Shown: positions 25,623-35,562, counted from the first letter of the stretch. The stretch is DNA of 64,000 nt from Chitinophaga sp. YR573 (GCF_900110995.1 NZ_FOJF01000001.1:947199-1011198), one strand, 5' to 3'. The notes: generated by a model not told the origin, from the letters alone. Numbers and translations: made by a program.

Positions 25623-27111
25623 AGTTCAGTTTATTATAACCTGTTGTTTCTTCCCACACATTATCATTAGCCAGTCGTATACTATACAGCGGTTTGGTAT
25701 TTAAAGATGTGTATTTATCCGGTAAGTTCAGCAGCAGGTCGTAAGTACCTGCAGGTGGCAGGGCAAATGACTGCTGTAAAGTAATAGCTCCTGTTAACCA
25801 CTTACGCACTTCTGTGTTAAACGTATAGGTATATACCTGTTTGGTTGCCGTATTGCGCAATAACAGCTGTACAGGTCTTGGATTATATGGCGCTGCATAA
25901 CCGGCATTTTGCAGGTGTATCAATACGGAAAGGGAATCGGCCTGCTGGAAAGAAGCATCCTTTAATACCAGCCGGTAACCCAGTTTACGTTTGATATTAT
26001 CAAGGCATCCACCGGTTTGCCAGTCGTTGTTTACAGCAGGATTATAATCAGCATTCAGGAAGCTGTAATGCATATCACCGAATTCCTGTTCTGCGTGTCC
26101 GGCAGGTTCACAATCATTCTGCGGACTATATTCATCACTACAGGTCTCCCCTCCCACTACTACATATTTGCTGTCCATGCTGTAATAATTACGGAAGGCG
26201 GTAGTAGCTTCTTTAGGAGCAGAGGAAGAGTTACCATAGTCGGCATAAGTACCATAGTCATTGGCACTGGCCAGGAAGCAGTCGTTATGAAATCCTATCC
26301 TTGCCTTATCAGTACCCAGCGCAGCTTCGTTCTGTGTTAAAGCAGCAGAAGATGCGGGAGCATTCACGCCATACACAAAACGTTGTTTGATCTGCGGATA
26401 ACGTACCTGCACCATCCTGTCCACAGGCAGGGCATCCAGCATGGCTCTCAACACGTCTGCCCTGTCAGTCCAGTTATTATCATACAACTGGCCTTGTCCG
26501 TTGGAAGAAGCATCGCCGAAGTAATCGGTGTAATAGTTCTCACCCCAGGTGCCGATGAAACCCAGTTGTACGCAGGCGATGACATCTGCATTAGCCTGTA
26601 ATACGGGTTTCAACTGGCTGATATGATTCAGCACAATACTTTTAGGGGCATCTCCGTATGGAGTGCAGATAAACTCCTCTGAACAGCTACCTGCCGTTGC
26701 AGTAACAGTATAAGTAAAACGGGGTATCAGTTTAAAACCTGCTGCACGGGCGGTAGCACAGTCTTTGGTTATATTAGTAAGGAAAGCAGCAGGCAAGGCT
26801 TTGCCGGTATATCCATCCAGGATAAAATACCTGAACACCAATGTGCTGAGGACACTATAAACAGTGCCGGAAACGCTTTGCCCTGCGCGGAAACCCGCCA
26901 GCGTTTGCGCATCCAGTGGGTCATAATTAGCTACCGTTGTTTCGGAGTATCTGTAGAAGCCACGTTCCGGATTGGGAAAGTCCGTAGTACTTTCAGTATA
27001 GGTAACTTTTACGGCGCTCAGCTGTTTGGCAGAAGTATTATTATCACTACTGCTGTTTTTTCCACAGCTCATCATTACCAGCGCGGACATTAACATTAAC
27101 AAGGGTCTCAT
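25603..27111 (-). CDS. DUF4874/DUF4832 lipoprotein
   Basis: 502 residues from the ATG at 27111, which gives a proper lipoprotein signal (MRPLLMLMSALVMMSC, C16); the longer frame from 27171 would run back over the neighbouring gene. DFPNPERGFYRYSETT, GFKLIPRFTYTV and QLGFIGTWGENYYTD belong to the DUF4874 half, thought to be a TIM-barrel hydrolase-like domain, and FHNDCFLASANDYGTY with the C-terminal half to DUF4832. Activity is unproven; the pair resembles a glycoside hydrolase with an accessory beta domain. A hairpin lies 13 bases upstream of its start. Confidence 0.82.
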   Translation of the reverse strand: MRPLLMLMSALVMMSCGKNSSSDNNTSAKQLSAVKVTYTESTTDFPNPERGFYRYSETTVANYDPLDAQTLAGFRAGQSVSGTVYSVLSTLVFRYFILDGYTGKALPAAFLTNITKDCATARAAGFKLIPRFTYTVTATAGSCSEEFICTPYGDAPKSIVLNHISQLKPVLQANADVIACVQLGFIGTWGENYYTDYFGDASSNGQGQLYDNNWTDRADVLRAMLDALPVDRMVQVRYPQIKQRFVYGVNAPASSAALTQNEAALGTDKARIGFHNDCFLASANDYGTYADYGNSSSAPKEATTAFRNYYSMDSKYVVVGGETCSDEYSPQNDCEPAGHAEQEFGDMHYSFLNADYNPAVNNDWQTGGCLDNIKRKLGYRLVLKDASFQQADSLSVLIHLQNAGYAAPYNPRPVQLLLRNTATKQVYTYTFNTEVRKWLTGAITLQQSFALPPAGTYDLLLNLPDKYTSLNTKPLYSIRLANDNVWEETTGYNKLNYAITVQ

Positions 27112-27124
27112 AGGTTTAATTTTA

Positions 27125-27157
27125 AAACAGGAGACTCCTGCATGAAGTCTCCTGTTT
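27125..27157 (-). terminator. Hairpin between the PKD lipoprotein and DUF4832 genes
   Basis: AAACAGGAGACT pairs with AGTCTCCTGTTT (12-base perfect stem, nine-base loop). On the minus strand it is followed by TAAAATTAAACC and then the DUF4832 ATG 13 bases on. With no room for a promoter it is more likely an attenuator or processing stem than a full stop. Confidence 0.6.
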
Positions 27158-27163
27158 ATATTA

Positions 27164-28018
27164 CTATTCAAAGTTAACTAAAATAGATGGTTGGTTCGCA
27201 TTTGGCATGTTTCCCAATGTGGCAGACCAGTCGCTCTTCGTAGTCTGTATACCTACCCTGAAAGCTTTGGTAGCTGCCAGTCCTTTTATCTTTGAACGGA
27301 CTAACCTCATTTCAAATTTCAGCGTAGTGCCATCCTGCACTACCGTACCTACAGTATAGAATTCAGCAACACCTGTAGCTGTGAAAGTAAACGCATTCTG
27401 TTCGCCGTAATGATTGTATACATCAAACCAGTTTGCCAATATCCCACCTTCCAGTAACACATCATATCCGCCATCAGGAAATGTACCTGTCAGTAATCCG
27501 GTAGTAGCATCATTATCAGTATCCAGATAAAAATCGAAGATATCCCCACTGCTCTTATTTGCAGTCATCTCGAAATAAAAATAAATATAGTTCGCATCGT
27601 AATCGATCTTCATCTCCTTAAAATAAGTTTCACCAGCACCAGAAAGCGTTTCAGAGGTAGTTACATCATCCCAGTCTGCCAACGTATTATCATCCAGTTT
27701 TACCGGCGATGATTTAGCTATATACACTACAGTAGAAGCTTCTGTTACACGCCCTCCTTTGGTAGTAGCATACAGCGTAGGCACATACTTTCCTTTACCG
27801 GGATAAGTATGTACAGGACTGGCTTCCGTAGAGGTAGTACTATCCCCGAAATCCCATTTATAAGACACGGCACCTGTGGTGGTGTTCGTGAATGTTACAT
27901 CATATCCTTCGATGCTTACCGCATAAAAGACATCCGCTTCCGGTGTATCGTTATCTTTTTTACAGGCAACTAATACAGTTACCAGTAAGAAGAAAGAAAA
28001 TATATGTTTGAGTTGCAT
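27164..28018 (-). CDS. PKD-domain surface lipoprotein of a SusCD unit
   Basis: 284 residues, lipobox LVAC (C19). Residues about 31-105 form a PKD domain with the signature VSYKWDFGDST (52-61) and HTYPGKGKYVPTLYATTKGG. The C-terminal two-thirds (about 110-284) look like a CBM9/DOMON-type beta-sandwich: DFYLDTDNDATTGLLTGTFP and AFRVGIQTTKSDW. In the SusE/SusF position just after SusD, it is probably a surface glycan-binding protein. Confidence 0.8.
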   Translation of the reverse strand: MQLKHIFSFFLLVTVLVACKKDNDTPEADVFYAVSIEGYDVTFTNTTTGAVSYKWDFGDSTTSTEASPVHTYPGKGKYVPTLYATTKGGRVTEASTVVYIAKSSPVKLDDNTLADWDDVTTSETLSGAGETYFKEMKIDYDANYIYFYFEMTANKSSGDIFDFYLDTDNDATTGLLTGTFPDGGYDVLLEGGILANWFDVYNHYGEQNAFTFTATGVAEFYTVGTVVQDGTTLKFEMRLVRSKIKGLAATKAFRVGIQTTKSDWSATLGNMPNANQPSILVNFE

Positions 28019-28053
28019 AATTGTACTGCATTAAAAGATGAATAAATAACCAA

Positions 28054-29565
28054 TCAGGGATTCTGTTGACATAACTTGTTAGTCTGCACTTCATCTATCG
28101 GAATAAAATAGATGATCCTGTTGTTATCCCAGTTAACGATCTCATTCGCATAGTTAGCAGGCTGCGTACTCAGGTCTATATCAGATTCCTTTAATCCGGG
28201 CAGATGATAACCCCAGTAAGTACGGTTCATCGCCAGTTTATTGCGGTATACATCAGCAGAACGGTGTCCTTCAAATGCCAGCTCAAGACGTCTTTCTTTC
28301 AACACAGTTTCCAGTACTGTCTTACCTGCCGGTGCAGTTCCTTTGTACAGGTAATCTTCCAGTCCGCGGTTCTTACGGATCATATCCACATCATTCAGTG
28401 CGGCTGTTGCGTTATTTGCTTTCGCTTCTGCCTCTGCTTTATTCAGGTACATTTCAGACAAGCGGAACATGATGGGCGAACTGAGCGTAGGCTTGCCATC
28501 CTGGAAAGAGAACTTAGTGATATAATACATCTCTATCCCGTTCTTCTTTTGAATATTGCCATCTGCATCTTTCGATGGTACAATATAAGACCAGCGCAGA
28601 TCTTCTGTATGTTCAGACATGGTATCTCTCAGTGAAGCAGAAGCAAATTCTTCTCCCCAACCGGAGTTACCATCAGAATAGATCATAGAAGCGATAGAAC
28701 CGTTCTTACCATAATCATCTACCTCCGTAAAAGCTACACACAGAATTGTCTCCGTACTGGTTGTTGCATTGGCAAACATGGCAGGATAATTAGCAGCGGT
28801 TGCAATACTGAACTTTCCTGAGTTAATTACTTTATCTGAGTAGTAAATAGTACTGTCGTTATCTCCTTTATACAGGAACGCCCTGGATAACAAAGCCCAG
28901 GCAGCTTCCTGAGTAGCATACTGTACCCCGCGTGATGCTGTCATCAGTGCGGCTCCTTTCTCTGCATCTGCAATAACAGAAGCATATACTTCTGAGACGG
29001 TGGACCTTGCTTTATCTGAAGGATCGCTGGTGGAGGTACGTAATATAACACCACTGGCAGAAGGGTCCTGTGTATAAGGCCTTGCATAAAAACGTGCCAG
29101 GTTAAAATGACAGAAAGCACGCAGGAAATAACACTCCCCTATCAGTTGCTGTATATTGGCATCAGGATTACTGATGTTTTGTGCAGCTTCAATCACGGTA
29201 TTCACGTCATTGATAATCTTATAAGAGATGTACCAGAAATAACGGCTATTGGTCTGTGTAGGCGTATGATTCAATGTGAAACTATAATACAGCGGATCAG
29301 TCGTACTTTGTCCGCATACAATATCATCACTGGCAAAATCACTCATCTGGAAGTACTGACGCAGATACATATTGTTACCGTCCGTGGCACCATTAAACTC
29401 TACATGATCTTTAAACAGGGCATAGGCACCATTCAGTGCATTCTTCAGCCCCTGTGTTGTATTTGTTAAAGTACCGGTAGTTAATGAATCGCTCGGCGTC
29501 ACATCCTTTAAACAGCTGGTAATAAGCAGCGGTAAAGCTAGTATGATGAAAAATCTTGTTCTCAT
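28054..29565 (-). CDS. SusD/RagB-family nutrient-binding lipoprotein (unit A)
   Basis: 503 residues with lipobox LITSC (C17). Typical SusD features: TPR-like helices in the first half (LIGECYFLRAFCHFNLARFY at about 145-164), a KTVLETVLKERRLELAFEGH-R block near residue 420, and YLNKAEAEAKANNATAALND. SusD lipoproteins cap the SusC channel and bind ligand at the cell surface. Its partner SusC ends 16 bases upstream. Confidence 0.95.
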   Translation of the reverse strand: MRTRFFIILALPLLITSCLKDVTPSDSLTTGTLTNTTQGLKNALNGAYALFKDHVEFNGATDGNNMYLRQYFQMSDFASDDIVCGQSTTDPLYYSFTLNHTPTQTNSRYFWYISYKIINDVNTVIEAAQNISNPDANIQQLIGECYFLRAFCHFNLARFYARPYTQDPSASGVILRTSTSDPSDKARSTVSEVYASVIADAEKGAALMTASRGVQYATQEAAWALLSRAFLYKGDNDSTIYYSDKVINSGKFSIATAANYPAMFANATTSTETILCVAFTEVDDYGKNGSIASMIYSDGNSGWGEEFASASLRDTMSEHTEDLRWSYIVPSKDADGNIQKKNGIEMYYITKFSFQDGKPTLSSPIMFRLSEMYLNKAEAEAKANNATAALNDVDMIRKNRGLEDYLYKGTAPAGKTVLETVLKERRLELAFEGHRSADVYRNKLAMNRTYWGYHLPGLKESDIDLSTQPANYANEIVNWDNNRIIYFIPIDEVQTNKLCQQNP

Positions 29566-29581
29566 GGTCTGATCGTTTTAA

Positions 29582-32500
29582 CTAAAACCTGATGTTGATG
29601 TTAAACAGAAACTGGCGGTTGTTCGGATATTTGAAATCCGATACACCGGGCAATATATAGTCACCGCCAGTGATCGTTGTACTGGGGTCCTGTCCCAGGA
29701 ATTTCGTGAACGTGTATACGTTGTCCGCTGTGAGAGCGAACGTAACACCATCCATATGCCAGTGACTGATCAACGTTTTAGGCAGTGCATACGATAATGT
29801 GATGTTGCGGATAGACAGAAAACTACCATCCTTTAAATAACGGCTGGATGTTTCAGTAGAGTTGGCAGCATTCTGTGGACTAGGCTCTGTTGCTACATCT
29901 CCGGGCTTGGTCCATATCGAATATCCCTTTGGCAATACGATCTGGTTGTAGTATGGTTCATTACCATCGTTCATCACAAAACGTAATGTATTACTGAACA
30001 CCTTATTGCCTGATAAGAAATAACCATTCACACTCAGGGAGATATTTTTATACGTCCACGCTGAATTAAATCCACCCTGGAACTTTGGCAAGGCAGATCC
30101 TACTTCCTGGTTGGTCGCTTTTGAATAGTCAGAAGTGGCTTCCCTGGAGGTTACTTTACCATCTGCATCCTTATTCACTATTTCCCACTGTGGTGCGCCT
30201 GTTTGTGTATTTACGCCCAGCCATTTAGGCATATAGAATTCATACAGGTTACCGCCATTGCGATAGATCTGTGAAATACTCCATGTTGATTGCGTACGGA
30301 TGATATCCGAGGGTAACTGCCGCAGCTTATTGCTGTTAAAACTGATATTGAAATCTGTAGTCCACTCAAAATCTTTCCTTTTGATATTCACCGTATTGAT
30401 ACCCAGCTCTATCCCATTATTGATCACCTGACCCACATTTCCCCAACGCTGTTCAAACCCTACAGATAATGGCTGAGGCACCTGTAACAGTAATTTTTTT
30501 GTTACGTTATTATAAGCATCCACTGTAAAATTGATCCTGTTTTTTAACACAGTGAGATCAATACCCACATTGGTCTGCTGCTTGCTTTCCCAGGTAAGAT
30601 CAGGACTAGGTAACTGTAAAGGAGTAGCCGCCGTTCCACCGTTGTACTGGCCATTCAGTGAATACAATCCCAGATAACGGGAAGACCCTATATCCTGTGT
30701 ACCGGTTACACCATAACTGGCTCTCAGCTTCAGCATATTGATGAATTGATTATCCTGCAGGAAACCTTCATTACTTACCAGCCAGGCTGCTGATACAGCA
30801 GGGAAAGAACCATACCTGTGACTGGAAGGAAACGCTGTAGAACCATCCACACGGTAAGACCCTGTAAGGAAATATGTTTCCTTATAACCATAACTCACCT
30901 GGGAAATAAATGACTGGATAATAGCAGCATCCGTAGAGCCAAATACCAGTTTATTATTGGATGCTACATTCAGCACTGATAACCCTTCCGGTAACCCTTT
31001 ACCGGACCCTCCCAATACTTCTGTTTTGCTGTTTTCTATGGCGATACCAGCTAAACCGCTGATACTATGATCTCCTTTTTTGAAATTAAACTTTAACAGG
31101 TCGTTGGAGATAATACCATAAGATAATGTACTCAACTCATTCAGGTAACCAGTACCGTTGTACTGCCCTGCTACTACCGGAGAATAATAATCTTTAGACT
31201 TGTTATAACTTACAGCGGCACGGTTGCTGCTGGAAAATGATAACCAGTCGGTGATTTTCACATTCAGTCCCAGATCATAGTTCATATCAAAATTCTTGTA
31301 CGGGTGATTGGAATTCTGAATGGTATGAATAGGGTTTATTTTATCCCTGGACCACCACTTGAAAGTGGAATTCCCATCTACATATACAGGCTGACCTTTA
31401 CTATCATAAGGATTATCCCATGGCAGATTCAGGTACGCATTATATACATCTTCATAGTTATAACTCTTTCCTGAAGATCCACTGAGGTTGATATTGTTGG
31501 TAACACTCACATTCTTTGAAAAATGATAGGTAGAGTTCGCACGCAGATTCACCCGCTGGTAACCTGTATTCATGAAAGTACCTTTCTCATTATAATAAGA
31601 AATACCGGTATAATATTCGTTCTTCTCGGTACTTCCACTGGCAGACAGATATATATTCTGCATAGGAGCTGTCTGGAACATGGTAGTAAGCCAGTTGTTA
31701 TTCTGGTTCTGCAATGCTTTTGGACGCTCGCTGTAAAACTTCAGGATATCTATCTTGTAGGAGTTATTGGTAGTACCGGGAATATAATCGCGGTAATATT
31801 CTTTCTGACGGTCGTACAACTGGCTGCCGTTCATCATCTTCATCTTACCAAAATCAGGTGTACGGAAACCGGTGGTTACCTTTGCTTCAAAGCGGGTCTT
31901 GCCCAGCTTTGCTTTTTTAGTAGTAACGATGATCACCCCGGCATTCGCCTGGGAACCATACATAGCGGTAGCACCTGCATCTTTCAGCACGGTTACACTT
32001 TCCACATCATTAGGATCGTAATTGCCACCGATGATACCATCTACCACAAACAGCGGACTTTGTGAAGCGTTCACAGAAGAAACCCCACGCAGCCTGATCT
32101 CTGAAGTAGTACCCGGTACACCCGAGCTGTTCACTACCTGCAAACCGGCTACCTTTCCCTGTAACATGGAACCCACATCATTGGTGGTCACATCTTTCAG
32201 TTTATCAGCAGAGACCACACTTACGGCGCTGGTCAGCTCACTCTTCTTTTTATCACTATACCCCACTACTACCACTTCGTTAAACTTGCGGGTATCTTCT
32301 TCCAGTGATATACTGATATTATCTCTTGCAGCCATCTCTCTTGTAGCATAGCCGATATTACTGATCACCAGCACAGCTTTACTATCCAGGCCACGCAATA
32401 TAAAATTACCCTGCGCATCTGTCTGTGTACCCTTATGTGTACCTTTTACGATTACAGTAGCCCCGGGTAAGGGTGTACCACTGGCGGTATTCACCTTTCC

Positions 32501-32899
32501 GCTGATAGTAATGAGTGTATCGGCCGGAGCTGTTACAGCTACTGCCGGTTTAATAACAAAGTTATTCCCTTCATGAGAATACATCACCCGCTGGTTCTTT
32601 AAGCAGAGGTCCAGCACTTCCTGTACACTGGCATTTTTTACATTTAAGGTAACAGGGCTGGTGTTGGACAATGCCTTTTCTGAATACACAATAGACACTC
32701 CTGTTTGTGTAATAATCTCTGCAAACACCTGTTGCAGTGGAACATCTTTCACAGCTAAAGTAACCTTCTGGGAATAACCCGCCGCACATACATGCAGACA
32801 GGTGACTAACAGAACAAATGCGGTCAATTTCATAACCAGGCAAATTTTGGTTGTTAGCCCGCGCACACGACGGGCCATTACATTACAATCGAAATGCAT
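29582..32899 (-). CDS. SusC/RagA TonB-dependent receptor with STN domain (unit A)
   Basis: 1,105 residues from the ATG at 32899; a start at 32878 (MARRVRGLTT) is equally possible. Signal region KLTAFVLLVTCLHVCAAGYS, an STN domain (about 46-115, VSIVYSEKALSNTSPVTLNV), a carboxypeptidase-like domain (about 130-210, GTPLPGATVIVKGTHKGTQT), the TonB box and plug (FNEVVVVGYSDKKKSELTSA; LFVVDGIIGG), and a barrel ending FLFNINIRF. The STN domain signals to a FecR anti-sigma factor, so this receptor should report ligand binding to the FecR A encoded just upstream. It imports the unit-A ligand through the outer membrane. Confidence 0.95.
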   Translation of the reverse strand: MHFDCNVMARRVRGLTTKICLVMKLTAFVLLVTCLHVCAAGYSQKVTLAVKDVPLQQVFAEIITQTGVSIVYSEKALSNTSPVTLNVKNASVQEVLDLCLKNQRVMYSHEGNNFVIKPAVAVTAPADTLITISGKVNTASGTPLPGATVIVKGTHKGTQTDAQGNFILRGLDSKAVLVISNIGYATREMAARDNISISLEEDTRKFNEVVVVGYSDKKKSELTSAVSVVSADKLKDVTTNDVGSMLQGKVAGLQVVNSSGVPGTTSEIRLRGVSSVNASQSPLFVVDGIIGGNYDPNDVESVTVLKDAGATAMYGSQANAGVIIVTTKKAKLGKTRFEAKVTTGFRTPDFGKMKMMNGSQLYDRQKEYYRDYIPGTTNNSYKIDILKFYSERPKALQNQNNNWLTTMFQTAPMQNIYLSASGSTEKNEYYTGISYYNEKGTFMNTGYQRVNLRANSTYHFSKNVSVTNNINLSGSSGKSYNYEDVYNAYLNLPWDNPYDSKGQPVYVDGNSTFKWWSRDKINPIHTIQNSNHPYKNFDMNYDLGLNVKITDWLSFSSSNRAAVSYNKSKDYYSPVVAGQYNGTGYLNELSTLSYGIISNDLLKFNFKKGDHSISGLAGIAIENSKTEVLGGSGKGLPEGLSVLNVASNNKLVFGSTDAAIIQSFISQVSYGYKETYFLTGSYRVDGSTAFPSSHRYGSFPAVSAAWLVSNEGFLQDNQFINMLKLRASYGVTGTQDIGSSRYLGLYSLNGQYNGGTAATPLQLPSPDLTWESKQQTNVGIDLTVLKNRINFTVDAYNNVTKKLLLQVPQPLSVGFEQRWGNVGQVINNGIELGINTVNIKRKDFEWTTDFNISFNSNKLRQLPSDIIRTQSTWSISQIYRNGGNLYEFYMPKWLGVNTQTGAPQWEIVNKDADGKVTSREATSDYSKATNQEVGSALPKFQGGFNSAWTYKNISLSVNGYFLSGNKVFSNTLRFVMNDGNEPYYNQIVLPKGYSIWTKPGDVATEPSPQNAANSTETSSRYLKDGSFLSIRNITLSYALPKTLISHWHMDGVTFALTADNVYTFTKFLGQDPSTTITGGDYILPGVSDFKYPNNRQFLFNINIRF

Positions 32900-32966
32900 A
32901 CTTTTGTAGTGTTTGGTAGTACTAAAATGGTCTTACAGCGATTATTAAAGGATACCAGATAAATAG

Positions 32967-32991
32967 CCGGAGGTGTTGCGAGCATCTCCGG
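32967..32991. terminator. Weak hairpin between FecR A and SusC A
   Basis: CCGGAGGTG pairs with CATCTCCGG (one G-U pair) around a seven-base loop. A T run follows only on the plus strand. In the minus-strand reading it stands between fecR and susC, where a partial stop would make sense. Confidence 0.35.
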
Positions 32992-33111
32992 TTTTATACA
33001 AGTCCTTTTTCCCCCCTGATAGAATTGTCTGATTGAATTGCCGGTGCTTACCGGACAGCTGCTTAAATTCTGGTTTAATTAATTTCTACTGATTTTGATC
33101 TTCTACTACCT

Positions 33112-34257
33112 TTATGGCAGAACTATTACTTTTCTTCCTTCTATTCTGAAATGATTATAGCCATTGCCTTCTAACAGGTCCAATACGCCGGAAAGGTTCA
33201 GGTTTCTGCCTATTCCACCGCCATAAAGTTCCTCACTGGGTTTGGCAGCATATACGATGTCTACATCATACCAGCGTGCTACTTCCCTGAGGATAGCGGG
33301 CAATGCCATATTATTAAAAACAAAAAGACCGTTTTTCCAGGCTGTTACTTTTTTAAGGTCGGCAGTCCTTACCGTGATCCCATGACGCTGGTTATCCAGT
33401 ACCGCCTGCTGACCCGGCTGTAACAGTTGCAGTGCAGATCCTTCCTTTACCCGTACACTACCTGCCAATAACGTGGTGTTCACCGTAGTTTCATCCGGGT
33501 AGGCCATTACGTCAAAGTCGGTACCCAGTACCTGCACTTCCATATTGCCAACCATCACCCGGAACGGTTGTAATGCATTTTTTGCTACTTCGAAATACCC
33601 CTGTCCTTCCAGCTCCACGATTCGCTGTTCCCCGGTAAATGTGGTTGGATACCGGAGTGTGGATGCTGAGTTTAACCAGACTTTCGTACCATCTGGTAAT
33701 ACTAATTTGAACTGCCCTCCTCTGGGCGTAGTTAACTTATTATAATGTACACCAGCCCCGTCTCCCTGGGCGGCATACAGTAATTGTCCATTCTGTTTGC
33801 GGATAGTGGTATGTCCCTGGCTGATCACCTGGTTGCCGGCACTGTCCAGTGTTACTGTAGAACCGTCTGACAGGGTCAGGACGGCCTTATTCACCCCGGG
33901 CGCAATATCCGTTTCCTGCACGGCAACAATCCCCTTCTCAGGGGCCTTACGCTGCAGGAAGAAATAAGCACTGCCGGCCAGTAATAATACGATGGCTGCC
34001 GCTGCCATCCGCCGTAATGAAAAAATCCCTGCACGGGCAGCGGGTGCCGGTGCAAGGATCTGGGCATATATTTCGTTGAAATCTAAATCCGGTGCGGTAT
34101 GATCTGCCTGATAAAGCTCTTCCATGAAGTATTGTAACACTTCGCGATTGCGTTCATCTCCTATGTAGCTGAATAATTCCTCCAGTTCCTCACGGGTGCA
34201 GGATTTATTTACATAACGATCCAGGAGATCTTGTATTCTTGACGGATAATCAGGCAT
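33112..34257 (-). CDS. FecR-family anti-sigma regulator (FecR A)
   Basis: 381 residues from the ATG at 34257 (MPDYPSRIQDLLDRYVNKSC); the longer frame needs a TTG start close to the upstream stop. Residues 1-75 are the cytoplasmic sigma-binding part, one membrane segment lies at about 83-102 (AAAAIVLLLAGSAYFF), then comes the periplasmic FecR domain (LTTPRGGQFKLVLPDGTKVW, LNSASTLRYP, ELEGQGYFEVAKN) and a C-terminal DUF4974/STN-like domain. It relays the SusC A signal to an ECF sigma factor. Its natural sigma partner is not adjacent: a phosphodiesterase gene lies upstream, and two sigma genes lie 7-8 kb away. Confidence 0.93.
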   Translation of the reverse strand: MPDYPSRIQDLLDRYVNKSCTREELEELFSYIGDERNREVLQYFMEELYQADHTAPDLDFNEIYAQILAPAPAARAGIFSLRRMAAAAIVLLLAGSAYFFLQRKAPEKGIVAVQETDIAPGVNKAVLTLSDGSTVTLDSAGNQVISQGHTTIRKQNGQLLYAAQGDGAGVHYNKLTTPRGGQFKLVLPDGTKVWLNSASTLRYPTTFTGEQRIVELEGQGYFEVAKNALQPFRVMVGNMEVQVLGTDFDVMAYPDETTVNTTLLAGSVRVKEGSALQLLQPGQQAVLDNQRHGITVRTADLKKVTAWKNGLFVFNNMALPAILREVARWYDVDIVYAAKPSEELYGGGIGRNLNLSGVLDLLEGNGYNHFRIEGRKVIVLP

Positions 34258-34318
34258 ATTAGTATAAAGACGAAGACCACTGCCAATAGGACCGTCAAAA
34301 AACAATATTTTTTTTAAA

Positions 34319-35524
34319 CTAGGGTTTCAGCCACTTATTGATAGTATTTTGACTGGTTTCCAACACGATTTTATACATTTCAGCAGGTAACTGCTGTACA
34401 TCTACCAGGGCATGTCCGGTTTTCACCGGTACCTCCGCCAGTAATTTGTATGCATCTTTTCCCCCGGTCTTAAATTCGTTGGTGGTAGTCACCCATATTT
34501 TCACTTTCCCGGTATCCTGCAAAGGCTGCCATTTGATATCAATATTCCCCTGGATATAATTCACCACAGCATTGGCCACCGCCACTTTACCTATTAAAGG
34601 TACCCCATCTACTTCACGGGCAGTGTTTACAGGAATAGTCACATTCAGGAACCTTGCCATGGTAGGCATAATATCCACGATAGCCGGTTCATAATACCGG
34701 GCATAATTGTTCAGGTCTTTGTAATTGGTCACCATCCAGGTACCACGCTGCCTGGCTGATTGTCCTCCATGATCTCTGCCGGTCTTTTCATCACGGCCAT
34801 GATCTGTGGTGATGACAATCATCCAGTCCTCAGCAAAGTTCTTCTGACGATAGGTAATAGCATCCCAGAGTTTGCCCATCTGCTTGTCCATCATCTTCAC
34901 CGCAGTATAAAACTCCGGACTGTCACCATGCATATGCCCCATATCATCTGTATACTCCAGGTACACCCAGGAAAGATCTGCCGCATTGTTCAGCATACCT
35001 GTCACCGCTTCCGACACTACCTTCTCATCAATAGCATGCATAAAGTTCCGCTCCTTATCATGTTTGAAATGAACCGTGTCCAGTTCATAGCCGTCTGCAT
35101 GAAAATTCACATAAGCATCCCCTGCCAGTTTGGTACGGTTATCCTCCCAGCTGGAATAGATAGCCGTTCTTTTAGCCGGATACTGTTCTTTAAACAGCCT
35201 GAAAATATTGAAGTAATTATAGTTAGGCGCTGTGATATCGTTATCGGGTACATTGTGTTTGTTCACCCATACACCTGTCAGCAGACTGTTATACCCTACT
35301 GCTGAAATAGTGGGCGTCTGAGAGTAGGTATCTTTATCACCTCCTACATGCATGCGGGTATAGTTCCCTGCCGCCTTAATCTTATCTATATTAGGCGTAG
35401 CTAATTTCTCGATCACATCTGCAGGTATCCCGTCTGCAATAACAAATACCACCTTTTTAGTTCTCTGTGCGGATAAAGAACCCGCTATTAAAAGACATCC
35501 GGCAAATACAATAAATCGCTTCAT
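34319..35524 (-). CDS. Exported alkaline-phosphatase-superfamily phosphodiesterase
   Basis: 401 residues with signal peptide MKRFIVFAGCLLIAGSLSAQ. Superfamily metal-site motifs: FVIADGIP (D31), SQTPTISAVGYNSLLTG with a candidate nucleophile among T70-S74, EYTDDMGHMHG (D194/D195, H198/H200) and ITTDHGRDEKTGRDHGG (D242, H243). The pattern suits type I nucleotide pyrophosphatase/phosphodiesterases. It lies 56 bases after SusD B, with a hairpin between, so it probably processes the phosphorylated or phosphodiester ligand of that unit in the periplasm. The substrate is not readable. Confidence 0.88.
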   Translation of the reverse strand: MKRFIVFAGCLLIAGSLSAQRTKKVVFVIADGIPADVIEKLATPNIDKIKAAGNYTRMHVGGDKDTYSQTPTISAVGYNSLLTGVWVNKHNVPDNDITAPNYNYFNIFRLFKEQYPAKRTAIYSSWEDNRTKLAGDAYVNFHADGYELDTVHFKHDKERNFMHAIDEKVVSEAVTGMLNNAADLSWVYLEYTDDMGHMHGDSPEFYTAVKMMDKQMGKLWDAITYRQKNFAEDWMIVITTDHGRDEKTGRDHGGQSARQRGTWMVTNYKDLNNYARYYEPAIVDIMPTMARFLNVTIPVNTAREVDGVPLIGKVAVANAVVNYIQGNIDIKWQPLQDTGKVKIWVTTTNEFKTGGKDAYKLLAEVPVKTGHALVDVQQLPAEMYKIVLETSQNTINKWLKP

Positions 35525-35535
35525 ACATTCAGATT

Positions 35536-35562
35536 AAAAAGCTCCCTGTCTAAACAGGGAGC
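35536..35562 (-). terminator. Intra-operon terminator between SusD B and the phosphodiesterase
   Basis: A perfect stem GCTCCCTGT / ACAGGGAGC (35541-35562, four-base loop) followed on the minus strand by five T and AAT. The phosphodiesterase ATG comes 11 bases after the T run. That leaves no room for a promoter, so it probably attenuates rather than ends transcription. Confidence 0.75.

Noticed and set aside
31523..32065. A 180-codon plus-strand frame inside the SusC A gene
   Set aside because: It lies antisense within a highly conserved receptor, is rich in I, H, C and T residues typical of antisense shadows, and has no domain. Similar frames at 28204-28635 and 34760-35305 were dropped for the same reason.
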